NCBI GenBank assembly: GCA_018725535.1
Contig: QLUS01000075.1
Coordinates: 1-7,684 of the forward strand
Reading direction: 5' to 3'
Length of the DNA: 7,684 nucleotides
From: Bacillota bacterium
GTDB taxonomy: Bacteria > Bacillota > UBA994
Part shown: in pieces, positions 1 through 4,495 of the stretch
How the letters are laid out: each line of letters starts with the position of its first letter
Position numbering within the stretch: position 1 is the stretch's first letter
The notes under the pieces: generated by a model
Database searches by the model: none
Told to the model about the DNA's origin: nothing
The model's input: only the letters and a program-made list of their open reading frames with translations
Made by a program: the position numbers and the translations under genes

Positions 1-1
1 C

Positions 2-64
2 CGCGCGGTAGAGGCGCATTTTGAGGGTATTCGTGGATTCTTGCTCGGGCGAAGCGGCCTGTAA
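2..64 (+). CDS. possible C-terminal tail of an upstream gene, cut by window edge
   Basis: One plus frame stays open from the left edge to a TAA at 62-64 and reads RAVEAHFEGIRGFLLGRSGL. The other two plus frames stop within the first 25 bases. The peptide has ordinary composition and ends only 9 bases before the repeat array, as expected for a gene end followed by intergenic repeat. About 20 residues are too few to name a family, and an open frame of this length can occur by chance, so this is only a candidate. Confidence 0.25.
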   Translation, partial: RAVEAHFEGIRGFLLGRSGL

Positions 65-73
65 ATCGGCGTA

Positions 74-206
74 CAGCCACAAGCGGCAAGCCACAAGCGG
101 CAAGCCACAAGCGGCAAGCCACAAGCGGCAAGCCACAAGCGGCAAGCGGCAAGCGGCAAGCGGCAGGCGGCAAGCGGCAAGCGGCAAGCCGCAAGCGGCA
201 AGCCAC
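74..206. repeat. 7-bp tandem repeat array (about 19 units)
   Basis: From 81 to 206 the sequence divides exactly into 18 heptamers. They are mostly AAGCGGC, alternating with AAGCCAC in the first half (a 14-bp higher-order unit, four times), then nearly pure AAGCGGC with single AGGCGGC and AAGCCGC variants. Bases 74-80 (CAGCCAC) form a degenerate extra unit. There are no spacers, so it is not CRISPR. It lies between a possible gene end and a terminator-like hairpin. Ongoing slippage or expansion is the simplest origin, and no function is visible. Confidence 0.93.
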
Positions 207-212
207 CCACAG

Positions 213-262
213 CGCAAAAGAAGAGAAGGCCGACTTGTTAGTCAGCCTTCTTTCCTTTTGCG
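213..262. terminator. long hairpin, probable bidirectional terminator
   Basis: Arms 214-235 and 240-261 pair over 22 positions around the 4-base loop TGTT, with one further C-G pair at 213/262. Only three positions deviate. Read as minus-strand RNA they give two G-U wobbles and one mismatch; read as plus-strand RNA, one wobble and two mismatches. Both outer flanks are pyrimidine-rich in the transcript sense (TTTCCTTTT on plus, TCTTCTTTT on minus), as in intrinsic terminators. The TAA of the minus-strand small ORF lies in the loop, so that ORF ends inside the hairpin. Confidence 0.7.
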
Positions 263-336
263 GCAGTAAGAGATGCTTGCACCTTCTTCTCAAATGGTTT
301 GCCGATCTTGAATATCTTGCGACACTTTGCGCCCAC
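238..336 (-). CDS. small basic peptide ORF, 32 aa, unknown function
   Basis: I do not recognise this peptide. On the minus strand a GTG at 336-334 is preceded at 6 bases by GGAGGTG (349-343), an excellent ribosome binding site. A consensus-like promoter lies just upstream and a strong hairpin covers the stop. The product begins MGAKCRKIFKIGKPFEKK and ends KGKKAD. It has ten Lys/Arg against two acidic residues, one cysteine (residue 5), no signal peptide and no hydrophobic segment. A GTG at 345 would add three residues but overlaps the binding site. The composition suggests nucleic-acid or ribosome contact, but that is inference. It could instead be a small RNA with a fortuitous ORF. Confidence 0.45.
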   Translation of the reverse strand: MGAKCRKIFKIGKPFEKKVQASLTAAKGKKAD

Positions 337-355
337 GACAGTCACCTCCCGCAAG

Positions 356-384
356 ATTATAGCACGGTCTAGGCGTATCGTCAC
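356..384 (-). promoter_or_regulatory. sigma-A type promoter for the 32-aa minus-strand ORF
   Basis: On the minus strand GTGACG (384-379, four of six matches to TTGACA) is followed by exactly 17 bases and a perfect TATAAT (361-356). TG one base upstream makes it an extended -10. Predicted initiation near 349-350 leaves a very short leader that begins almost at the ribosome binding site. Confidence 0.6.
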
Positions 385-422
385 CCCTGCTTCGCGGCAC
401 TCTATGCGAGAGGTGGGATTTA

Positions 423-863
423 GTGACTTGGCTAAGCGCTGCGCTCGCGGCATTGTCCGGAGCGTTAATGGCAGTACAAGGCTCTGTAAACTCAGGTCTA
501 GGCAAGCAGGTAGGGGTGTTAATGGCCACCCTGATAGTCCATGCGCTCGGCACTGCCTTTGCCCTGCTGTTACTCTGGTTGCCTTTCCTGCGAGAGAACA
601 AGGGTGGGAATCTTGGGCGTATCCCTTGGTATCTCTATCTGGGAGGGGTGCTAGGCGTAGGCATCGTTTACTTGGTGGCGATAAGCATTGCTCGCCTAGG
701 TGTCGCCGTGGCAACTACGCTGATCATTGTCGGGCAAGTCGGAACCGCCCTCTTAATTGACGAACTGGGGCTCTTTGGCATTCACCGTACGCCTTTCACT
801 TGGCTTAAAGCAGCAGGGCTGCTTCTCTTGGCAGCGGGTGCGGGATTGTTACTGCGGAAGTAG
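423..863 (+). CDS. DMT-superfamily small membrane protein, YdcZ/DUF606 family
   Basis: This 146-residue integral membrane protein has about five hydrophobic segments, near residues 3-23, 29-52, 69-89, 93-113 and 126-144. The early MAVQGSVNSGLGK stretch and the later LIDELGLFGI match the pattern of the YdcZ/DUF606 family in the drug/metabolite transporter superfamily, whose members are about 140-150 residues, so it appears full length. Substrates are not established for most of the family. The start is GTG at 423, with GAGAGGTGG (408-416) six bases upstream. YdcZ proteins often occur as adjacent pairs, but only one copy is present here. The gene converges on dppA with a single base between stop codons and no terminator hairpin. 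Confidence 0.85.
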   Translation: MTWLSAALAALSGALMAVQGSVNSGLGKQVGVLMATLIVHALGTAFALLLLWLPFLRENKGGNLGRIPWYLYLGGVLGVGIVYLVAISIARLGVAVATTLIIVGQVGTALLIDELGLFGIHRTPFTWLKAAGLLLLAAGAGLLLRK

Positions 864-864
864 C

Positions 865-1677
865 TTACTTGCCCGCGAGAGTAATCATGGCGCGGAGTCC
901 CTGGAAGCAGGTAACATAGTCGGCGGCTGTATACTCCACGATGCTTCCGTCTACGCGCAGCGAACTAGGCAGAAAAGCTGCCGCGTCTGCCATGCCAGCG
1001 TTTAAGAACTCAATACGCATGGTAATCGGGGGTCGAAAGATGAGCGGTTTCCACGCCGGGCGCTTCTCTATGGCACGTTTTGCCTGTGTACGAATGAGAT
1101 CTGTCGCTGCTCTGGGATGCATGTGTTTGGCACTGTAACGCGTGATGGCCTCCTTGACAACCGCCACTTCGACACTAGGGAGCAGCGCCATGGCTTCCTC
1201 GGCCGCATCCTTGTCCCCCGTTATCAAGACCACTGGCACACCAAAGTGACCTGCCAAACCGGCATTAATGCCGATTTCACCACAGAGTACCCCATTGACC
1301 CACACATTGCTTACCACGCCTCCGCTGATAGTGTGGGAGAGAATGCCGCGGGCGTGCATGCGCGAGTGGTAACCGACGAACATGCAGGCATCGCAGTTGT
1401 CGTCTAACCCCTGCATCATCATCAGCGGCTTCGGCGTGCCTAGGATTACCTCCGCTAGGGGGTGAAGCTGTTTGGGCAGGAGATTGTTCATGCCCCCGTG
1501 GCTGTCATTAACTACAATTTTCGTGGCACCGCCCGCTATGGCACCCTCCACCGCAGCGTTGACTTCCTCTGTCATTTGTTGGCGCGCTTCGTCATATGTC
1601 TTACCTTCGGGACCGGTGCTATCACTGTTAACCACCCCGCACACGCCCTCAATGTCCACGCTAATAAATATTTTCAC
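865..1677 (-). CDS. dppA: D-aminopeptidase, DppA family (peptidase M55)
   Basis: This 270-residue zinc peptidase releases N-terminal D-amino acids from peptides such as D-Ala-D-Ala. Residues corresponding to the known DppA metal and catalytic positions are present: Asp8 and Glu10 in SVDIEG, His60 in NDSHGG, His104 in GYHS, His115 in SHTISGG, and Glu134 in CGEIGINA. Length matches the family (about 270). The start is GTG at 1677, with AGGAG (1691-1687) nine bases upstream. No signal peptide is present, in line with the cytoplasmic decamer known in B. subtilis. There the gene heads the dpp dipeptide-transport operon and is controlled by nutrient status; here no transporter is adjacent and the gene appears monocistronic, with its own promoter and operator-like palindrome. 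Confidence 0.96.
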   Translation of the reverse strand: MKIFISVDIEGVCGVVNSDSTGPEGKTYDEARQQMTEEVNAAVEGAIAGGATKIVVNDSHGGMNNLLPKQLHPLAEVILGTPKPLMMMQGLDDNCDACMFVGYHSRMHARGILSHTISGGVVSNVWVNGVLCGEIGINAGLAGHFGVPVVLITGDKDAAEEAMALLPSVEVAVVKEAITRYSAKHMHPRAATDLIRTQAKRAIEKRPAWKPLIFRPPITMRIEFLNAGMADAAAFLPSSLRVDGSIVEYTAADYVTCFQGLRAMITLAGK

Positions 1678-1699
1678 TCCTACACACTCCTTTACCGTT

Positions 1700-1721
1700 C
1701 TCTAATTACATGCAATTAGAG
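1700..1721. promoter_or_regulatory. palindromic operator candidate in the dppA promoter
   Basis: CTCTAATT (1700-1707) and AATTAGAG (1714-1721) are perfect inverted 8-base arms separated by 6 bases. The palindrome covers the predicted dppA -10 box and part of the spacer, where a repressor would block polymerase. There is no T-tract in the transcript sense, so it is not a terminator. The regulator is unknown. It does not resemble the CodY consensus closely enough for me to claim it. Confidence 0.55.
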
Positions 1722-1733
1722 GGATACATTCAA
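1705..1733 (-). promoter_or_regulatory. dppA promoter
   Basis: On the minus strand TTGAAT (1733-1728) and TGTAAT (1710-1705) are separated by 17 bases, with four of six and five of six matches to the sigma-A consensus. Initiation near 1698 gives a leader of about 20 bases containing the AGGAG ribosome binding site. Confidence 0.5.
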
Positions 1734-1820
1734 CACTCTGCCCTACGCTCCTGCAATGCTCGGCATCGCGTTGCAAACAACATGTAATCAGTCTGTAACT
1801 TAGCCGAACTCATCAGGCGA

Positions 1821-1826
1821 TATAAT
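1821..1826 (+). promoter_or_regulatory. -10 box candidate for the GerMN lipoprotein locus
   Basis: A perfect TATAAT lies 20 bases before the first possible start codon of the lipoprotein gene. I see no good -35 at 16-18 bases; the nearest TTAGCC (1800-1805) is 15 bases away and weak. Use by another sigma factor cannot be judged from one site. The rest of the 1678-1846 gap holds the dppA promoter region and nothing else I can identify. Confidence 0.35.
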
Positions 1827-1846
1827 CTAGCTAGGCGGTGGAGAGA

Positions 1847-2017
1847 GTGCGTTTGCGAAAGTGGTGGCTTGTGTTAGTACTAGTCGCGCTCTCCTTGACC
1901 GTCAGTTGTACTAATGAGCAGAGCAGAGCTCCGATGGTGCCCTTTGCTACCGAGAATATACACAATCAGCGGAGTCAGTACACGGCCTACGGAGATTCAC
2001 CTAGAACAGGCTGTTAG
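1847..2017 (+). CDS. lipoprotein signal peptide fragment of the broken GerMN gene
   Basis: The frame begins at GTG 1847 (GGAG at 1840-1843, only 3 bases away) or, with better spacing, at TTG 1853. It reads MRLRKWWLVLVLVAL, then SLTVSC, then a polar linker. Arg/Lys head, hydrophobic core and a Cys at codon 21 make a lipobox, with a slightly unusual Thr at -3. The product would be lipidated and anchored on the outer face of the membrane. The frame stops 36 codons after the Cys without any domain, which shows it is only the front end of a longer gene. Confidence 0.55.
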   Translation: MRLRKWWLVLVLVALSLTVSCTNEQSRAPMVPFATENIHNQRSQYTAYGDSPRTGC

Positions 2018-2312
2018 ACTCTTAAACGCTGGCTCGTTGCCGCAGAGCCTTAGGTCGTTAGGTGCCAGTCAATCCCGTATCCAAGGACAGACGCTCGGAG
2101 ACTCTGTGCTGACTTTAGAGATGCCTCCCGCCTTTCAGTCGTGGGTGACGCGCAACCTTGCCGAGGAACGCGCTTTTGTTAAGGCTGCGGCGCTTACGTT
2201 TACGAGCTTTCAAGATATCCGGGCTGTTCAGTTTACGATTAATGGATTCCCTATGCACGGGGCTGTCGGTCCGTTTCAGTTAGCGCAAATCCTAAGTCGG
2301 CCCATGGCGTAA
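1914..2312 (+). CDS. first GerMN domain fragment of the broken lipoprotein gene
   Basis: This frame is open from 1899; the ATG at 1914 has no ribosome binding site and is unlikely to be a true start. From about residue 15 it has a GerMN-like pattern: VSTRPTEIHLEQAVRLLNAG (strand then helix), a variable loop, then LTFTSFQDIRAVQFTINGFP, which matches the family's helix and final strand (LTLTEF..V..V.L.V.G in the downstream gene). It stops at TAA 2310, just after LSRPMA, where the second domain should follow. Confidence 0.5.
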   Translation: MSRAELRWCPLLPRIYTISGVSTRPTEIHLEQAVRLLNAGSLPQSLRSLGASQSRIQGQTLGDSVLTLEMPPAFQSWVTRNLAEERAFVKAAALTFTSFQDIRAVQFTINGFPMHGAVGPFQLAQILSRPMA

Positions 2313-2317
2313 ACTCT

Positions 2318-2740
2318 TTGCTGGCAGACAACAACTCCCTAGTGCTTTACCTAAGGCTGCGCGACTCTGCCTTGCTTGTACCTTGGGCCATACCGTCTGC
2401 GCGCAGGGAGCCTGCGGTCGCTTTGCATGAGTTGGCCAGATTTCGCGGACATGCGCGGCTGGTATCCCCCGTACCAGCGAGTCTTTCGGTGCAGTCGATC
2501 CGGGTGGAAACGGGTCTGGCTATCGTAAACCTTGACAAGACCTTAGTTTCCCTATTTCTGCAAGGGTCCATTAACCAGCAACTCGTTCTCGACGCTCTCG
2601 TCTATACTCTCTTGGAATTTCCCGGTATTAAGGAAGTCCTTTTCTTGGTGGACGGACGCGTGCTTGGCCCGCTAGGGTCGAATGTAGACCTCAGCAGACC
2701 AATAGGGCGCACAGCCATAAACAGGTTGCCTGCGCCGTAG
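2318..2740 (+). CDS. second GerMN domain fragment of the broken lipoprotein gene
   Basis: The frame carries a complete GerMN domain: LVLYLRLRDSALLVPWAIP at the start and LVYTLLEFPGIKEVLFLVDG near the end, followed by a DLSRPIG tail. The first in-frame start is TTG at 2318, eight bases after the previous stop, with no ribosome binding site before it. The frame is also open further upstream, as expected if it is the continuation of the preceding fragment. Independent expression therefore seems unlikely unless ribosomes reinitiate. Confidence 0.5.
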   Translation: MLADNNSLVLYLRLRDSALLVPWAIPSARREPAVALHELARFRGHARLVSPVPASLSVQSIRVETGLAIVNLDKTLVSLFLQGSINQQLVLDALVYTLLEFPGIKEVLFLVDGRVLGPLGSNVDLSRPIGRTAINRLPAP

Positions 2741-2751
2741 CCTAGTCAGAG

Positions 2752-2768
2752 AATAGTTTCATACTATT
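2752..2768. promoter_or_regulatory. operator candidate for the MarR-family regulator
   Basis: AATAGT-TTCAT-ACTATT is a perfect inverted repeat with 6-base arms and a 5-base spacer. Its right arm overlaps the first two bases of the predicted marR -35 box. Size, symmetry and position are typical of autoregulatory MarR-family operators, though binding is inferred. Ten bases of it (TTCATACTAT) recur inverted in the murI leader. Confidence 0.55.
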
Positions 2769-2796
2769 GACCGGTCTGCCGCGACTCTGGTAGACT
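2767..2796 (+). promoter_or_regulatory. marR promoter
   Basis: TTGACC (2767-2772, five of six matches) and TAGACT (2791-2796, four of six) are separated by 18 bases. Initiation near 2803 gives a leader of about 30 bases containing the GAGGGGG ribosome binding site. Confidence 0.55.
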
Positions 2797-2833
2797 TTAT
2801 TTGGGTTAGCCGAGACGCGAGGGGGATGAGGGT

Positions 2834-3292
2834 ATGACCGATCAAGACTTTCTAAAGACAGTCGACGATGTCGAAAGGCTGCTGCGCACCGTCAGTGTGA
2901 TCATTAAGAAGAGGGGTAGGGAAATCCTAGCTGATTTTGGAATTACCCCTCCGCAGATTAGCGCGCTTCTGACCCTGATCCAGAACGGCGACTTGACGAT
3001 TGGCGAGTTAGGCGAGAAAATGTACCTAGCGTGCAGTACCGCTACGGACTTAGTGGATCGCATGGAACGCAACGGACTGGTTGCGCGCGAGCGCGACACT
3101 AACGACCGACGAGTCATTCGCCTGCGGGTGCTTGAGCGCGGGCATCAAATGCTAGGCGAAGTCATGCAGGCACGAAGGAAATATCTGTCTGGTGTGCTCG
3201 AGCGGGTGTCGAGAGAGGAGACATCCAGTATGGTTGTGGCCCTTGACCACCTCGCCGAACTGATGACGCAGGAGGAAGTCACTCCGTCCTAG
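2834..3292 (+). CDS. MarR-family transcriptional regulator (YsmB position)
   Basis: This 152-residue winged helix-turn-helix protein would bind DNA as a dimer. The wHTH covers about residues 37-103: ITPPQISALLTLIQNG, the LTIGELGEKM helix, a recognition helix near 66-80 (CSTATDLVDRMERNG), and the wing with the family signature RDTNDRRVIRL. Flanking N- and C-terminal helices would form the dimer interface. Length is typical. The start is ATG at 2834, with GAGGGGG (2819-2825) eight bases upstream; an earlier ATG at 2826 meets a stop at once. The gene sits directly before glutamate racemase, the place of ysmB in B. subtilis. It has its own promoter, a palindrome over that promoter suggesting autoregulation, and a terminator after its stop. 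The ligand is unknown. Confidence 0.92.
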   Translation: MTDQDFLKTVDDVERLLRTVSVIIKKRGREILADFGITPPQISALLTLIQNGDLTIGELGEKMYLACSTATDLVDRMERNGLVARERDTNDRRVIRLRVLERGHQMLGEVMQARRKYLSGVLERVSREETSSMVVALDHLAELMTQEEVTPS

Positions 3293-3294
3293 CC

Positions 3295-3322
3295 AAGACC
3301 TGCCTCGGTAGGTCTTTTACTT
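3295..3322 (+). terminator. rho-independent terminator after marR
   Basis: AAGACCT (3295-3301) pairs perfectly with AGGTCTT (3310-3316) around an 8-base loop and runs directly into a T-rich tail (TCTTTTACTT). It begins three bases after the marR stop, so marR is probably transcribed separately from murI. Confidence 0.75.
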
Positions 3323-3349
3323 GCATTAAGGACAAAAACACGGGAAACC

Positions 3350-3365
3350 GTATGTGTAAACATAC
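3350..3365. promoter_or_regulatory. short palindrome in the marR-murI gap
   Basis: GTATGT-GTAA-ACATAC is a perfect 6-base inverted repeat between the marR terminator and murI. It has no T-tract. It could be a binding site or a weak hairpin; no function can be assigned from sequence. Confidence 0.3.
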
Positions 3366-3393
3366 TGGGGGAGTGGTTAGCTGCGGGCGCAAG

Positions 3394-3435
3394 TTACCGC
3401 CGACAGAGCTAGCACATAGTATGAAGCATCACTAT
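3394..3435 (+). promoter_or_regulatory. murI promoter candidate overlapping a MarR-like inverted repeat
   Basis: TTACCG (3394-3399) and TAGTAT (3417-3422) are 17 bases apart, with three of six and four of six consensus matches, so the promoter call is weak. Over the -10 lies ATAGT (3416-3420), repeated inverted as ACTAT (3431-3435). The stretch ATAGTATGAA is the exact reverse complement of TTCATACTAT in the marR operator. The murI ribosome binding site follows two bases later. Confidence 0.35.
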
Positions 3436-3445
3436 TGAGGCGGTG

Positions 3446-4261
3446 GTGGATTTGGGCCCAATTGGTCTGTTCGATTCCGGTGTCGGTGGGTTGTCGGTAT
3501 TGCGGCAGCTGCAGAAGGTGTTGCCGCAAGAAGACTATGTCTACTTTGCCGATACCTTTCATATGCCCTACGGGCCGCGCAGCAAGGTAGAGTTAGAGCG
3601 CATTGTTTTTAGCATCTGCGACTTCTTGTTGAGTCAGCAGTGCCGAGCCATTGTGATGGCCTGTAACACTGCGTCCGCCTTAGTGCTGCCGCATGCAAGG
3701 CGGTGCTATCAAGAGCCGCTATTTGGCGTGCTTTTGCCGGGAGCGCGTGCCGCCGCTCAGGTAACCCGAAATGGGCGCATCGGCGTGCTAGCGACTGAGG
3801 CTACGATTAGGTCGAATGCTTATCCTGAGGCTATAAGGAGCATCTCGCCTGGTATAGAGGTCTATGGTCAAGCCTGCAGATCTTTGGCACCACTGGTAGA
3901 GCAGGGCGAACTGGAGGGCGCACAGGCGAGGAACGCCGTACACCAATGCGTGGTGCCCCTGCTTCTGCAGGGCGTGGATACTCTGGTTCTGGGATGTACG
4001 CACTATCCGTTTCTACTGCCTTTGCTTAACCAAGTAGTTCCCCCTAACGTAAGCTTAGTTGACCCGGCGGAACACGCTGCGCGAGAAGTACTGGCACATG
4101 TTTCCTCGGCAGTGTCTGGGGGTGGAAATACCAAGTTTTACGCATCGGGTGGAGTCCCGCAGTTCACGCGCGTGGCGGAAGGGCTACTTGGCGCGACCGT
4201 AGAACCGCAGGCAGCTAGGTTCCGGATAGCAGCTAACGGTTTGATAGTGGAACTTGAATAA
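3446..4261 (+). CDS. murI: glutamate racemase
   Basis: The enzyme interconverts L- and D-glutamate in the cytoplasm without a cofactor, supplying D-Glu for peptidoglycan stem peptides. Family motifs are complete: GLFDSGVGGLS at the N-terminus with the conserved Asp (residue 10), the MPYG segment, MACNTAS with the first catalytic cysteine (Cys73), and LGCTHYP with the second (Cys184) and its conserved His. The 271 residues match the family. Two GTG codons are adjacent, at 3443 and 3446. I prefer 3446 because GAGG (3437-3440) is then five bases away rather than two. The gene follows the marR terminator and precedes gerM by 54 bases, as racE does in B. subtilis, so it probably begins the main operon. 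Confidence 0.97.
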   Translation: MDLGPIGLFDSGVGGLSVLRQLQKVLPQEDYVYFADTFHMPYGPRSKVELERIVFSICDFLLSQQCRAIVMACNTASALVLPHARRCYQEPLFGVLLPGARAAAQVTRNGRIGVLATEATIRSNAYPEAIRSISPGIEVYGQACRSLAPLVEQGELEGAQARNAVHQCVVPLLLQGVDTLVLGCTHYPFLLPLLNQVVPPNVSLVDPAEHAAREVLAHVSSAVSGGGNTKFYASGGVPQFTRVAEGLLGATVEPQAARFRIAANGLIVELE

Positions 4262-4271
4262 GCTCATTGCA

Positions 4272-4291
4272 CTCTGCATATCGATGTAGAG
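4272..4291 (+). other. intercistronic hairpin between murI and gerM
   Basis: CTCTGCAT (4272-4279) pairs with ATGTAGAG (4284-4291) around ATCG, with one G-U wobble. A purine-rich stretch follows instead of a T-tract, so this is more likely an mRNA stability or processing element than a terminator. Confidence 0.35.
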
Positions 4292-4315
4292 AGAAGAACC
4301 TTGGAGGAGGCGCAC

Positions 4316-4495
4316 ATGAGCATTCGCCACTGCACCCGCTTGGTGCTCGTTCTGGTGATGTTGTTAGCTGCCAGTGTGCTGCAGCAGGGGGAAGTGCGGC
4401 AACGGGTGCTGTGGGTGCTTGACCATACAGGCAAGTATGTTGTTCCCTTCGTTGTTAGGGGCCCAGAATGGAAGGCATGGCTCGGGACGCAGTGA
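4316..4495 (+). CDS. N-terminal fragment of gerM (membrane segment and start of domain 1)
   Basis: Read without a shift, this gives 59 residues: a short basic head, a hydrophobic segment LVLVLVMLLAASVL (9-22), then VLWVLDHTGKYVVPFVV, the first two strands of a GerMN domain, and an unrelated tail EWKAWLGTQ before TGA. The half-domain could not fold alone. An in-frame TTG at 4301 lies inside the ribosome binding site and is not the start. Confidence 0.6.
   Translation: MSIRHCTRLVLVLVMLLAASVLQQGEVRQRVLWVLDHTGKYVVPFVVRGPEWKAWLGTQ
4459..4465 (+). promoter_or_regulatory. possible -1 ribosomal frameshift heptamer in gerM
   Basis: In the upstream frame the codons are AGG GGC CCA, giving the X_XXY_YYZ pattern G_GGC_CCA. 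Slipping back one base gives GGG CCC, still Gly-Pro, and enters the frame that carries the rest of the protein. I see no upstream SD-like stimulator at 10-14 bases and no strong hairpin 5-9 bases downstream; the nearest clear hairpin, ATGCG-GGA-CGCAT, starts at 4520. The run of four G then three C is also a natural place for a one-base deletion. Confidence 0.3.

Larger units (their letters stand above)
1847..2740 (+). pseudogene. GerMN-domain lipoprotein gene broken by two frame shifts
   Basis: Read across frames, this locus encodes one protein of about 297 residues: a lipoprotein signal peptide, then two GerMN domains, the architecture of B. subtilis GerM. The signal sequence is in one frame (1847 to a TAG at 2015-2017). 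The first GerMN domain is in the next frame (open 1899-2312). The second is back in the original frame (to 2740). The first break lies between the lipobox codon at 1907 and 2015; the second is near 2300-2312, where ...LSRPM should continue as GVNSLLADNN. The shifts are of opposite sign, so total length stays a multiple of three. No canonical slip heptamer or internal ribosome binding site explains either junction. Decay or sequence error are the main readings. The locus is a paralogue of the gerM gene downstream. Confidence 0.75.

Noticed and set aside
74..206. CRISPR array
   Set aside because: Units are 7 bp, contiguous and without unique spacers, and no cas genes are present.
21..269. 82-residue plus-strand ORF rich in Lys, Arg, Gln and Ala
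   Set aside because: It is a translation of the 7-bp repeat. Such repeats stay open by periodicity, and no ribosome binding site precedes it.
238..714. Long 158-residue minus-strand reading that includes the 32-aa peptide
   Set aside because: Most of it is antisense to the YdcZ gene, and the promoter and ribosome binding site mark a start at 336. Only the last 32 codons are kept.
865..1719. Plus-strand ORFs within the dppA region
   Set aside because: They are antisense shadows of dppA, whose frame carries complete catalytic motifs and a good ribosome binding site.
1914..1916. ATG 1914 as the start of an independent GerMN gene
   Set aside because: It has no ribosome binding site, and a lipoprotein signal sequence lies immediately upstream in another frame, which points to one broken gene.
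3317..3442. Riboswitch or T-box leader before murI
   Set aside because: The gap is only about 125 bases and lacks a T-box-like motif, any recognisable riboswitch core, or a terminator ahead of murI. Only short inverted repeats are visible.
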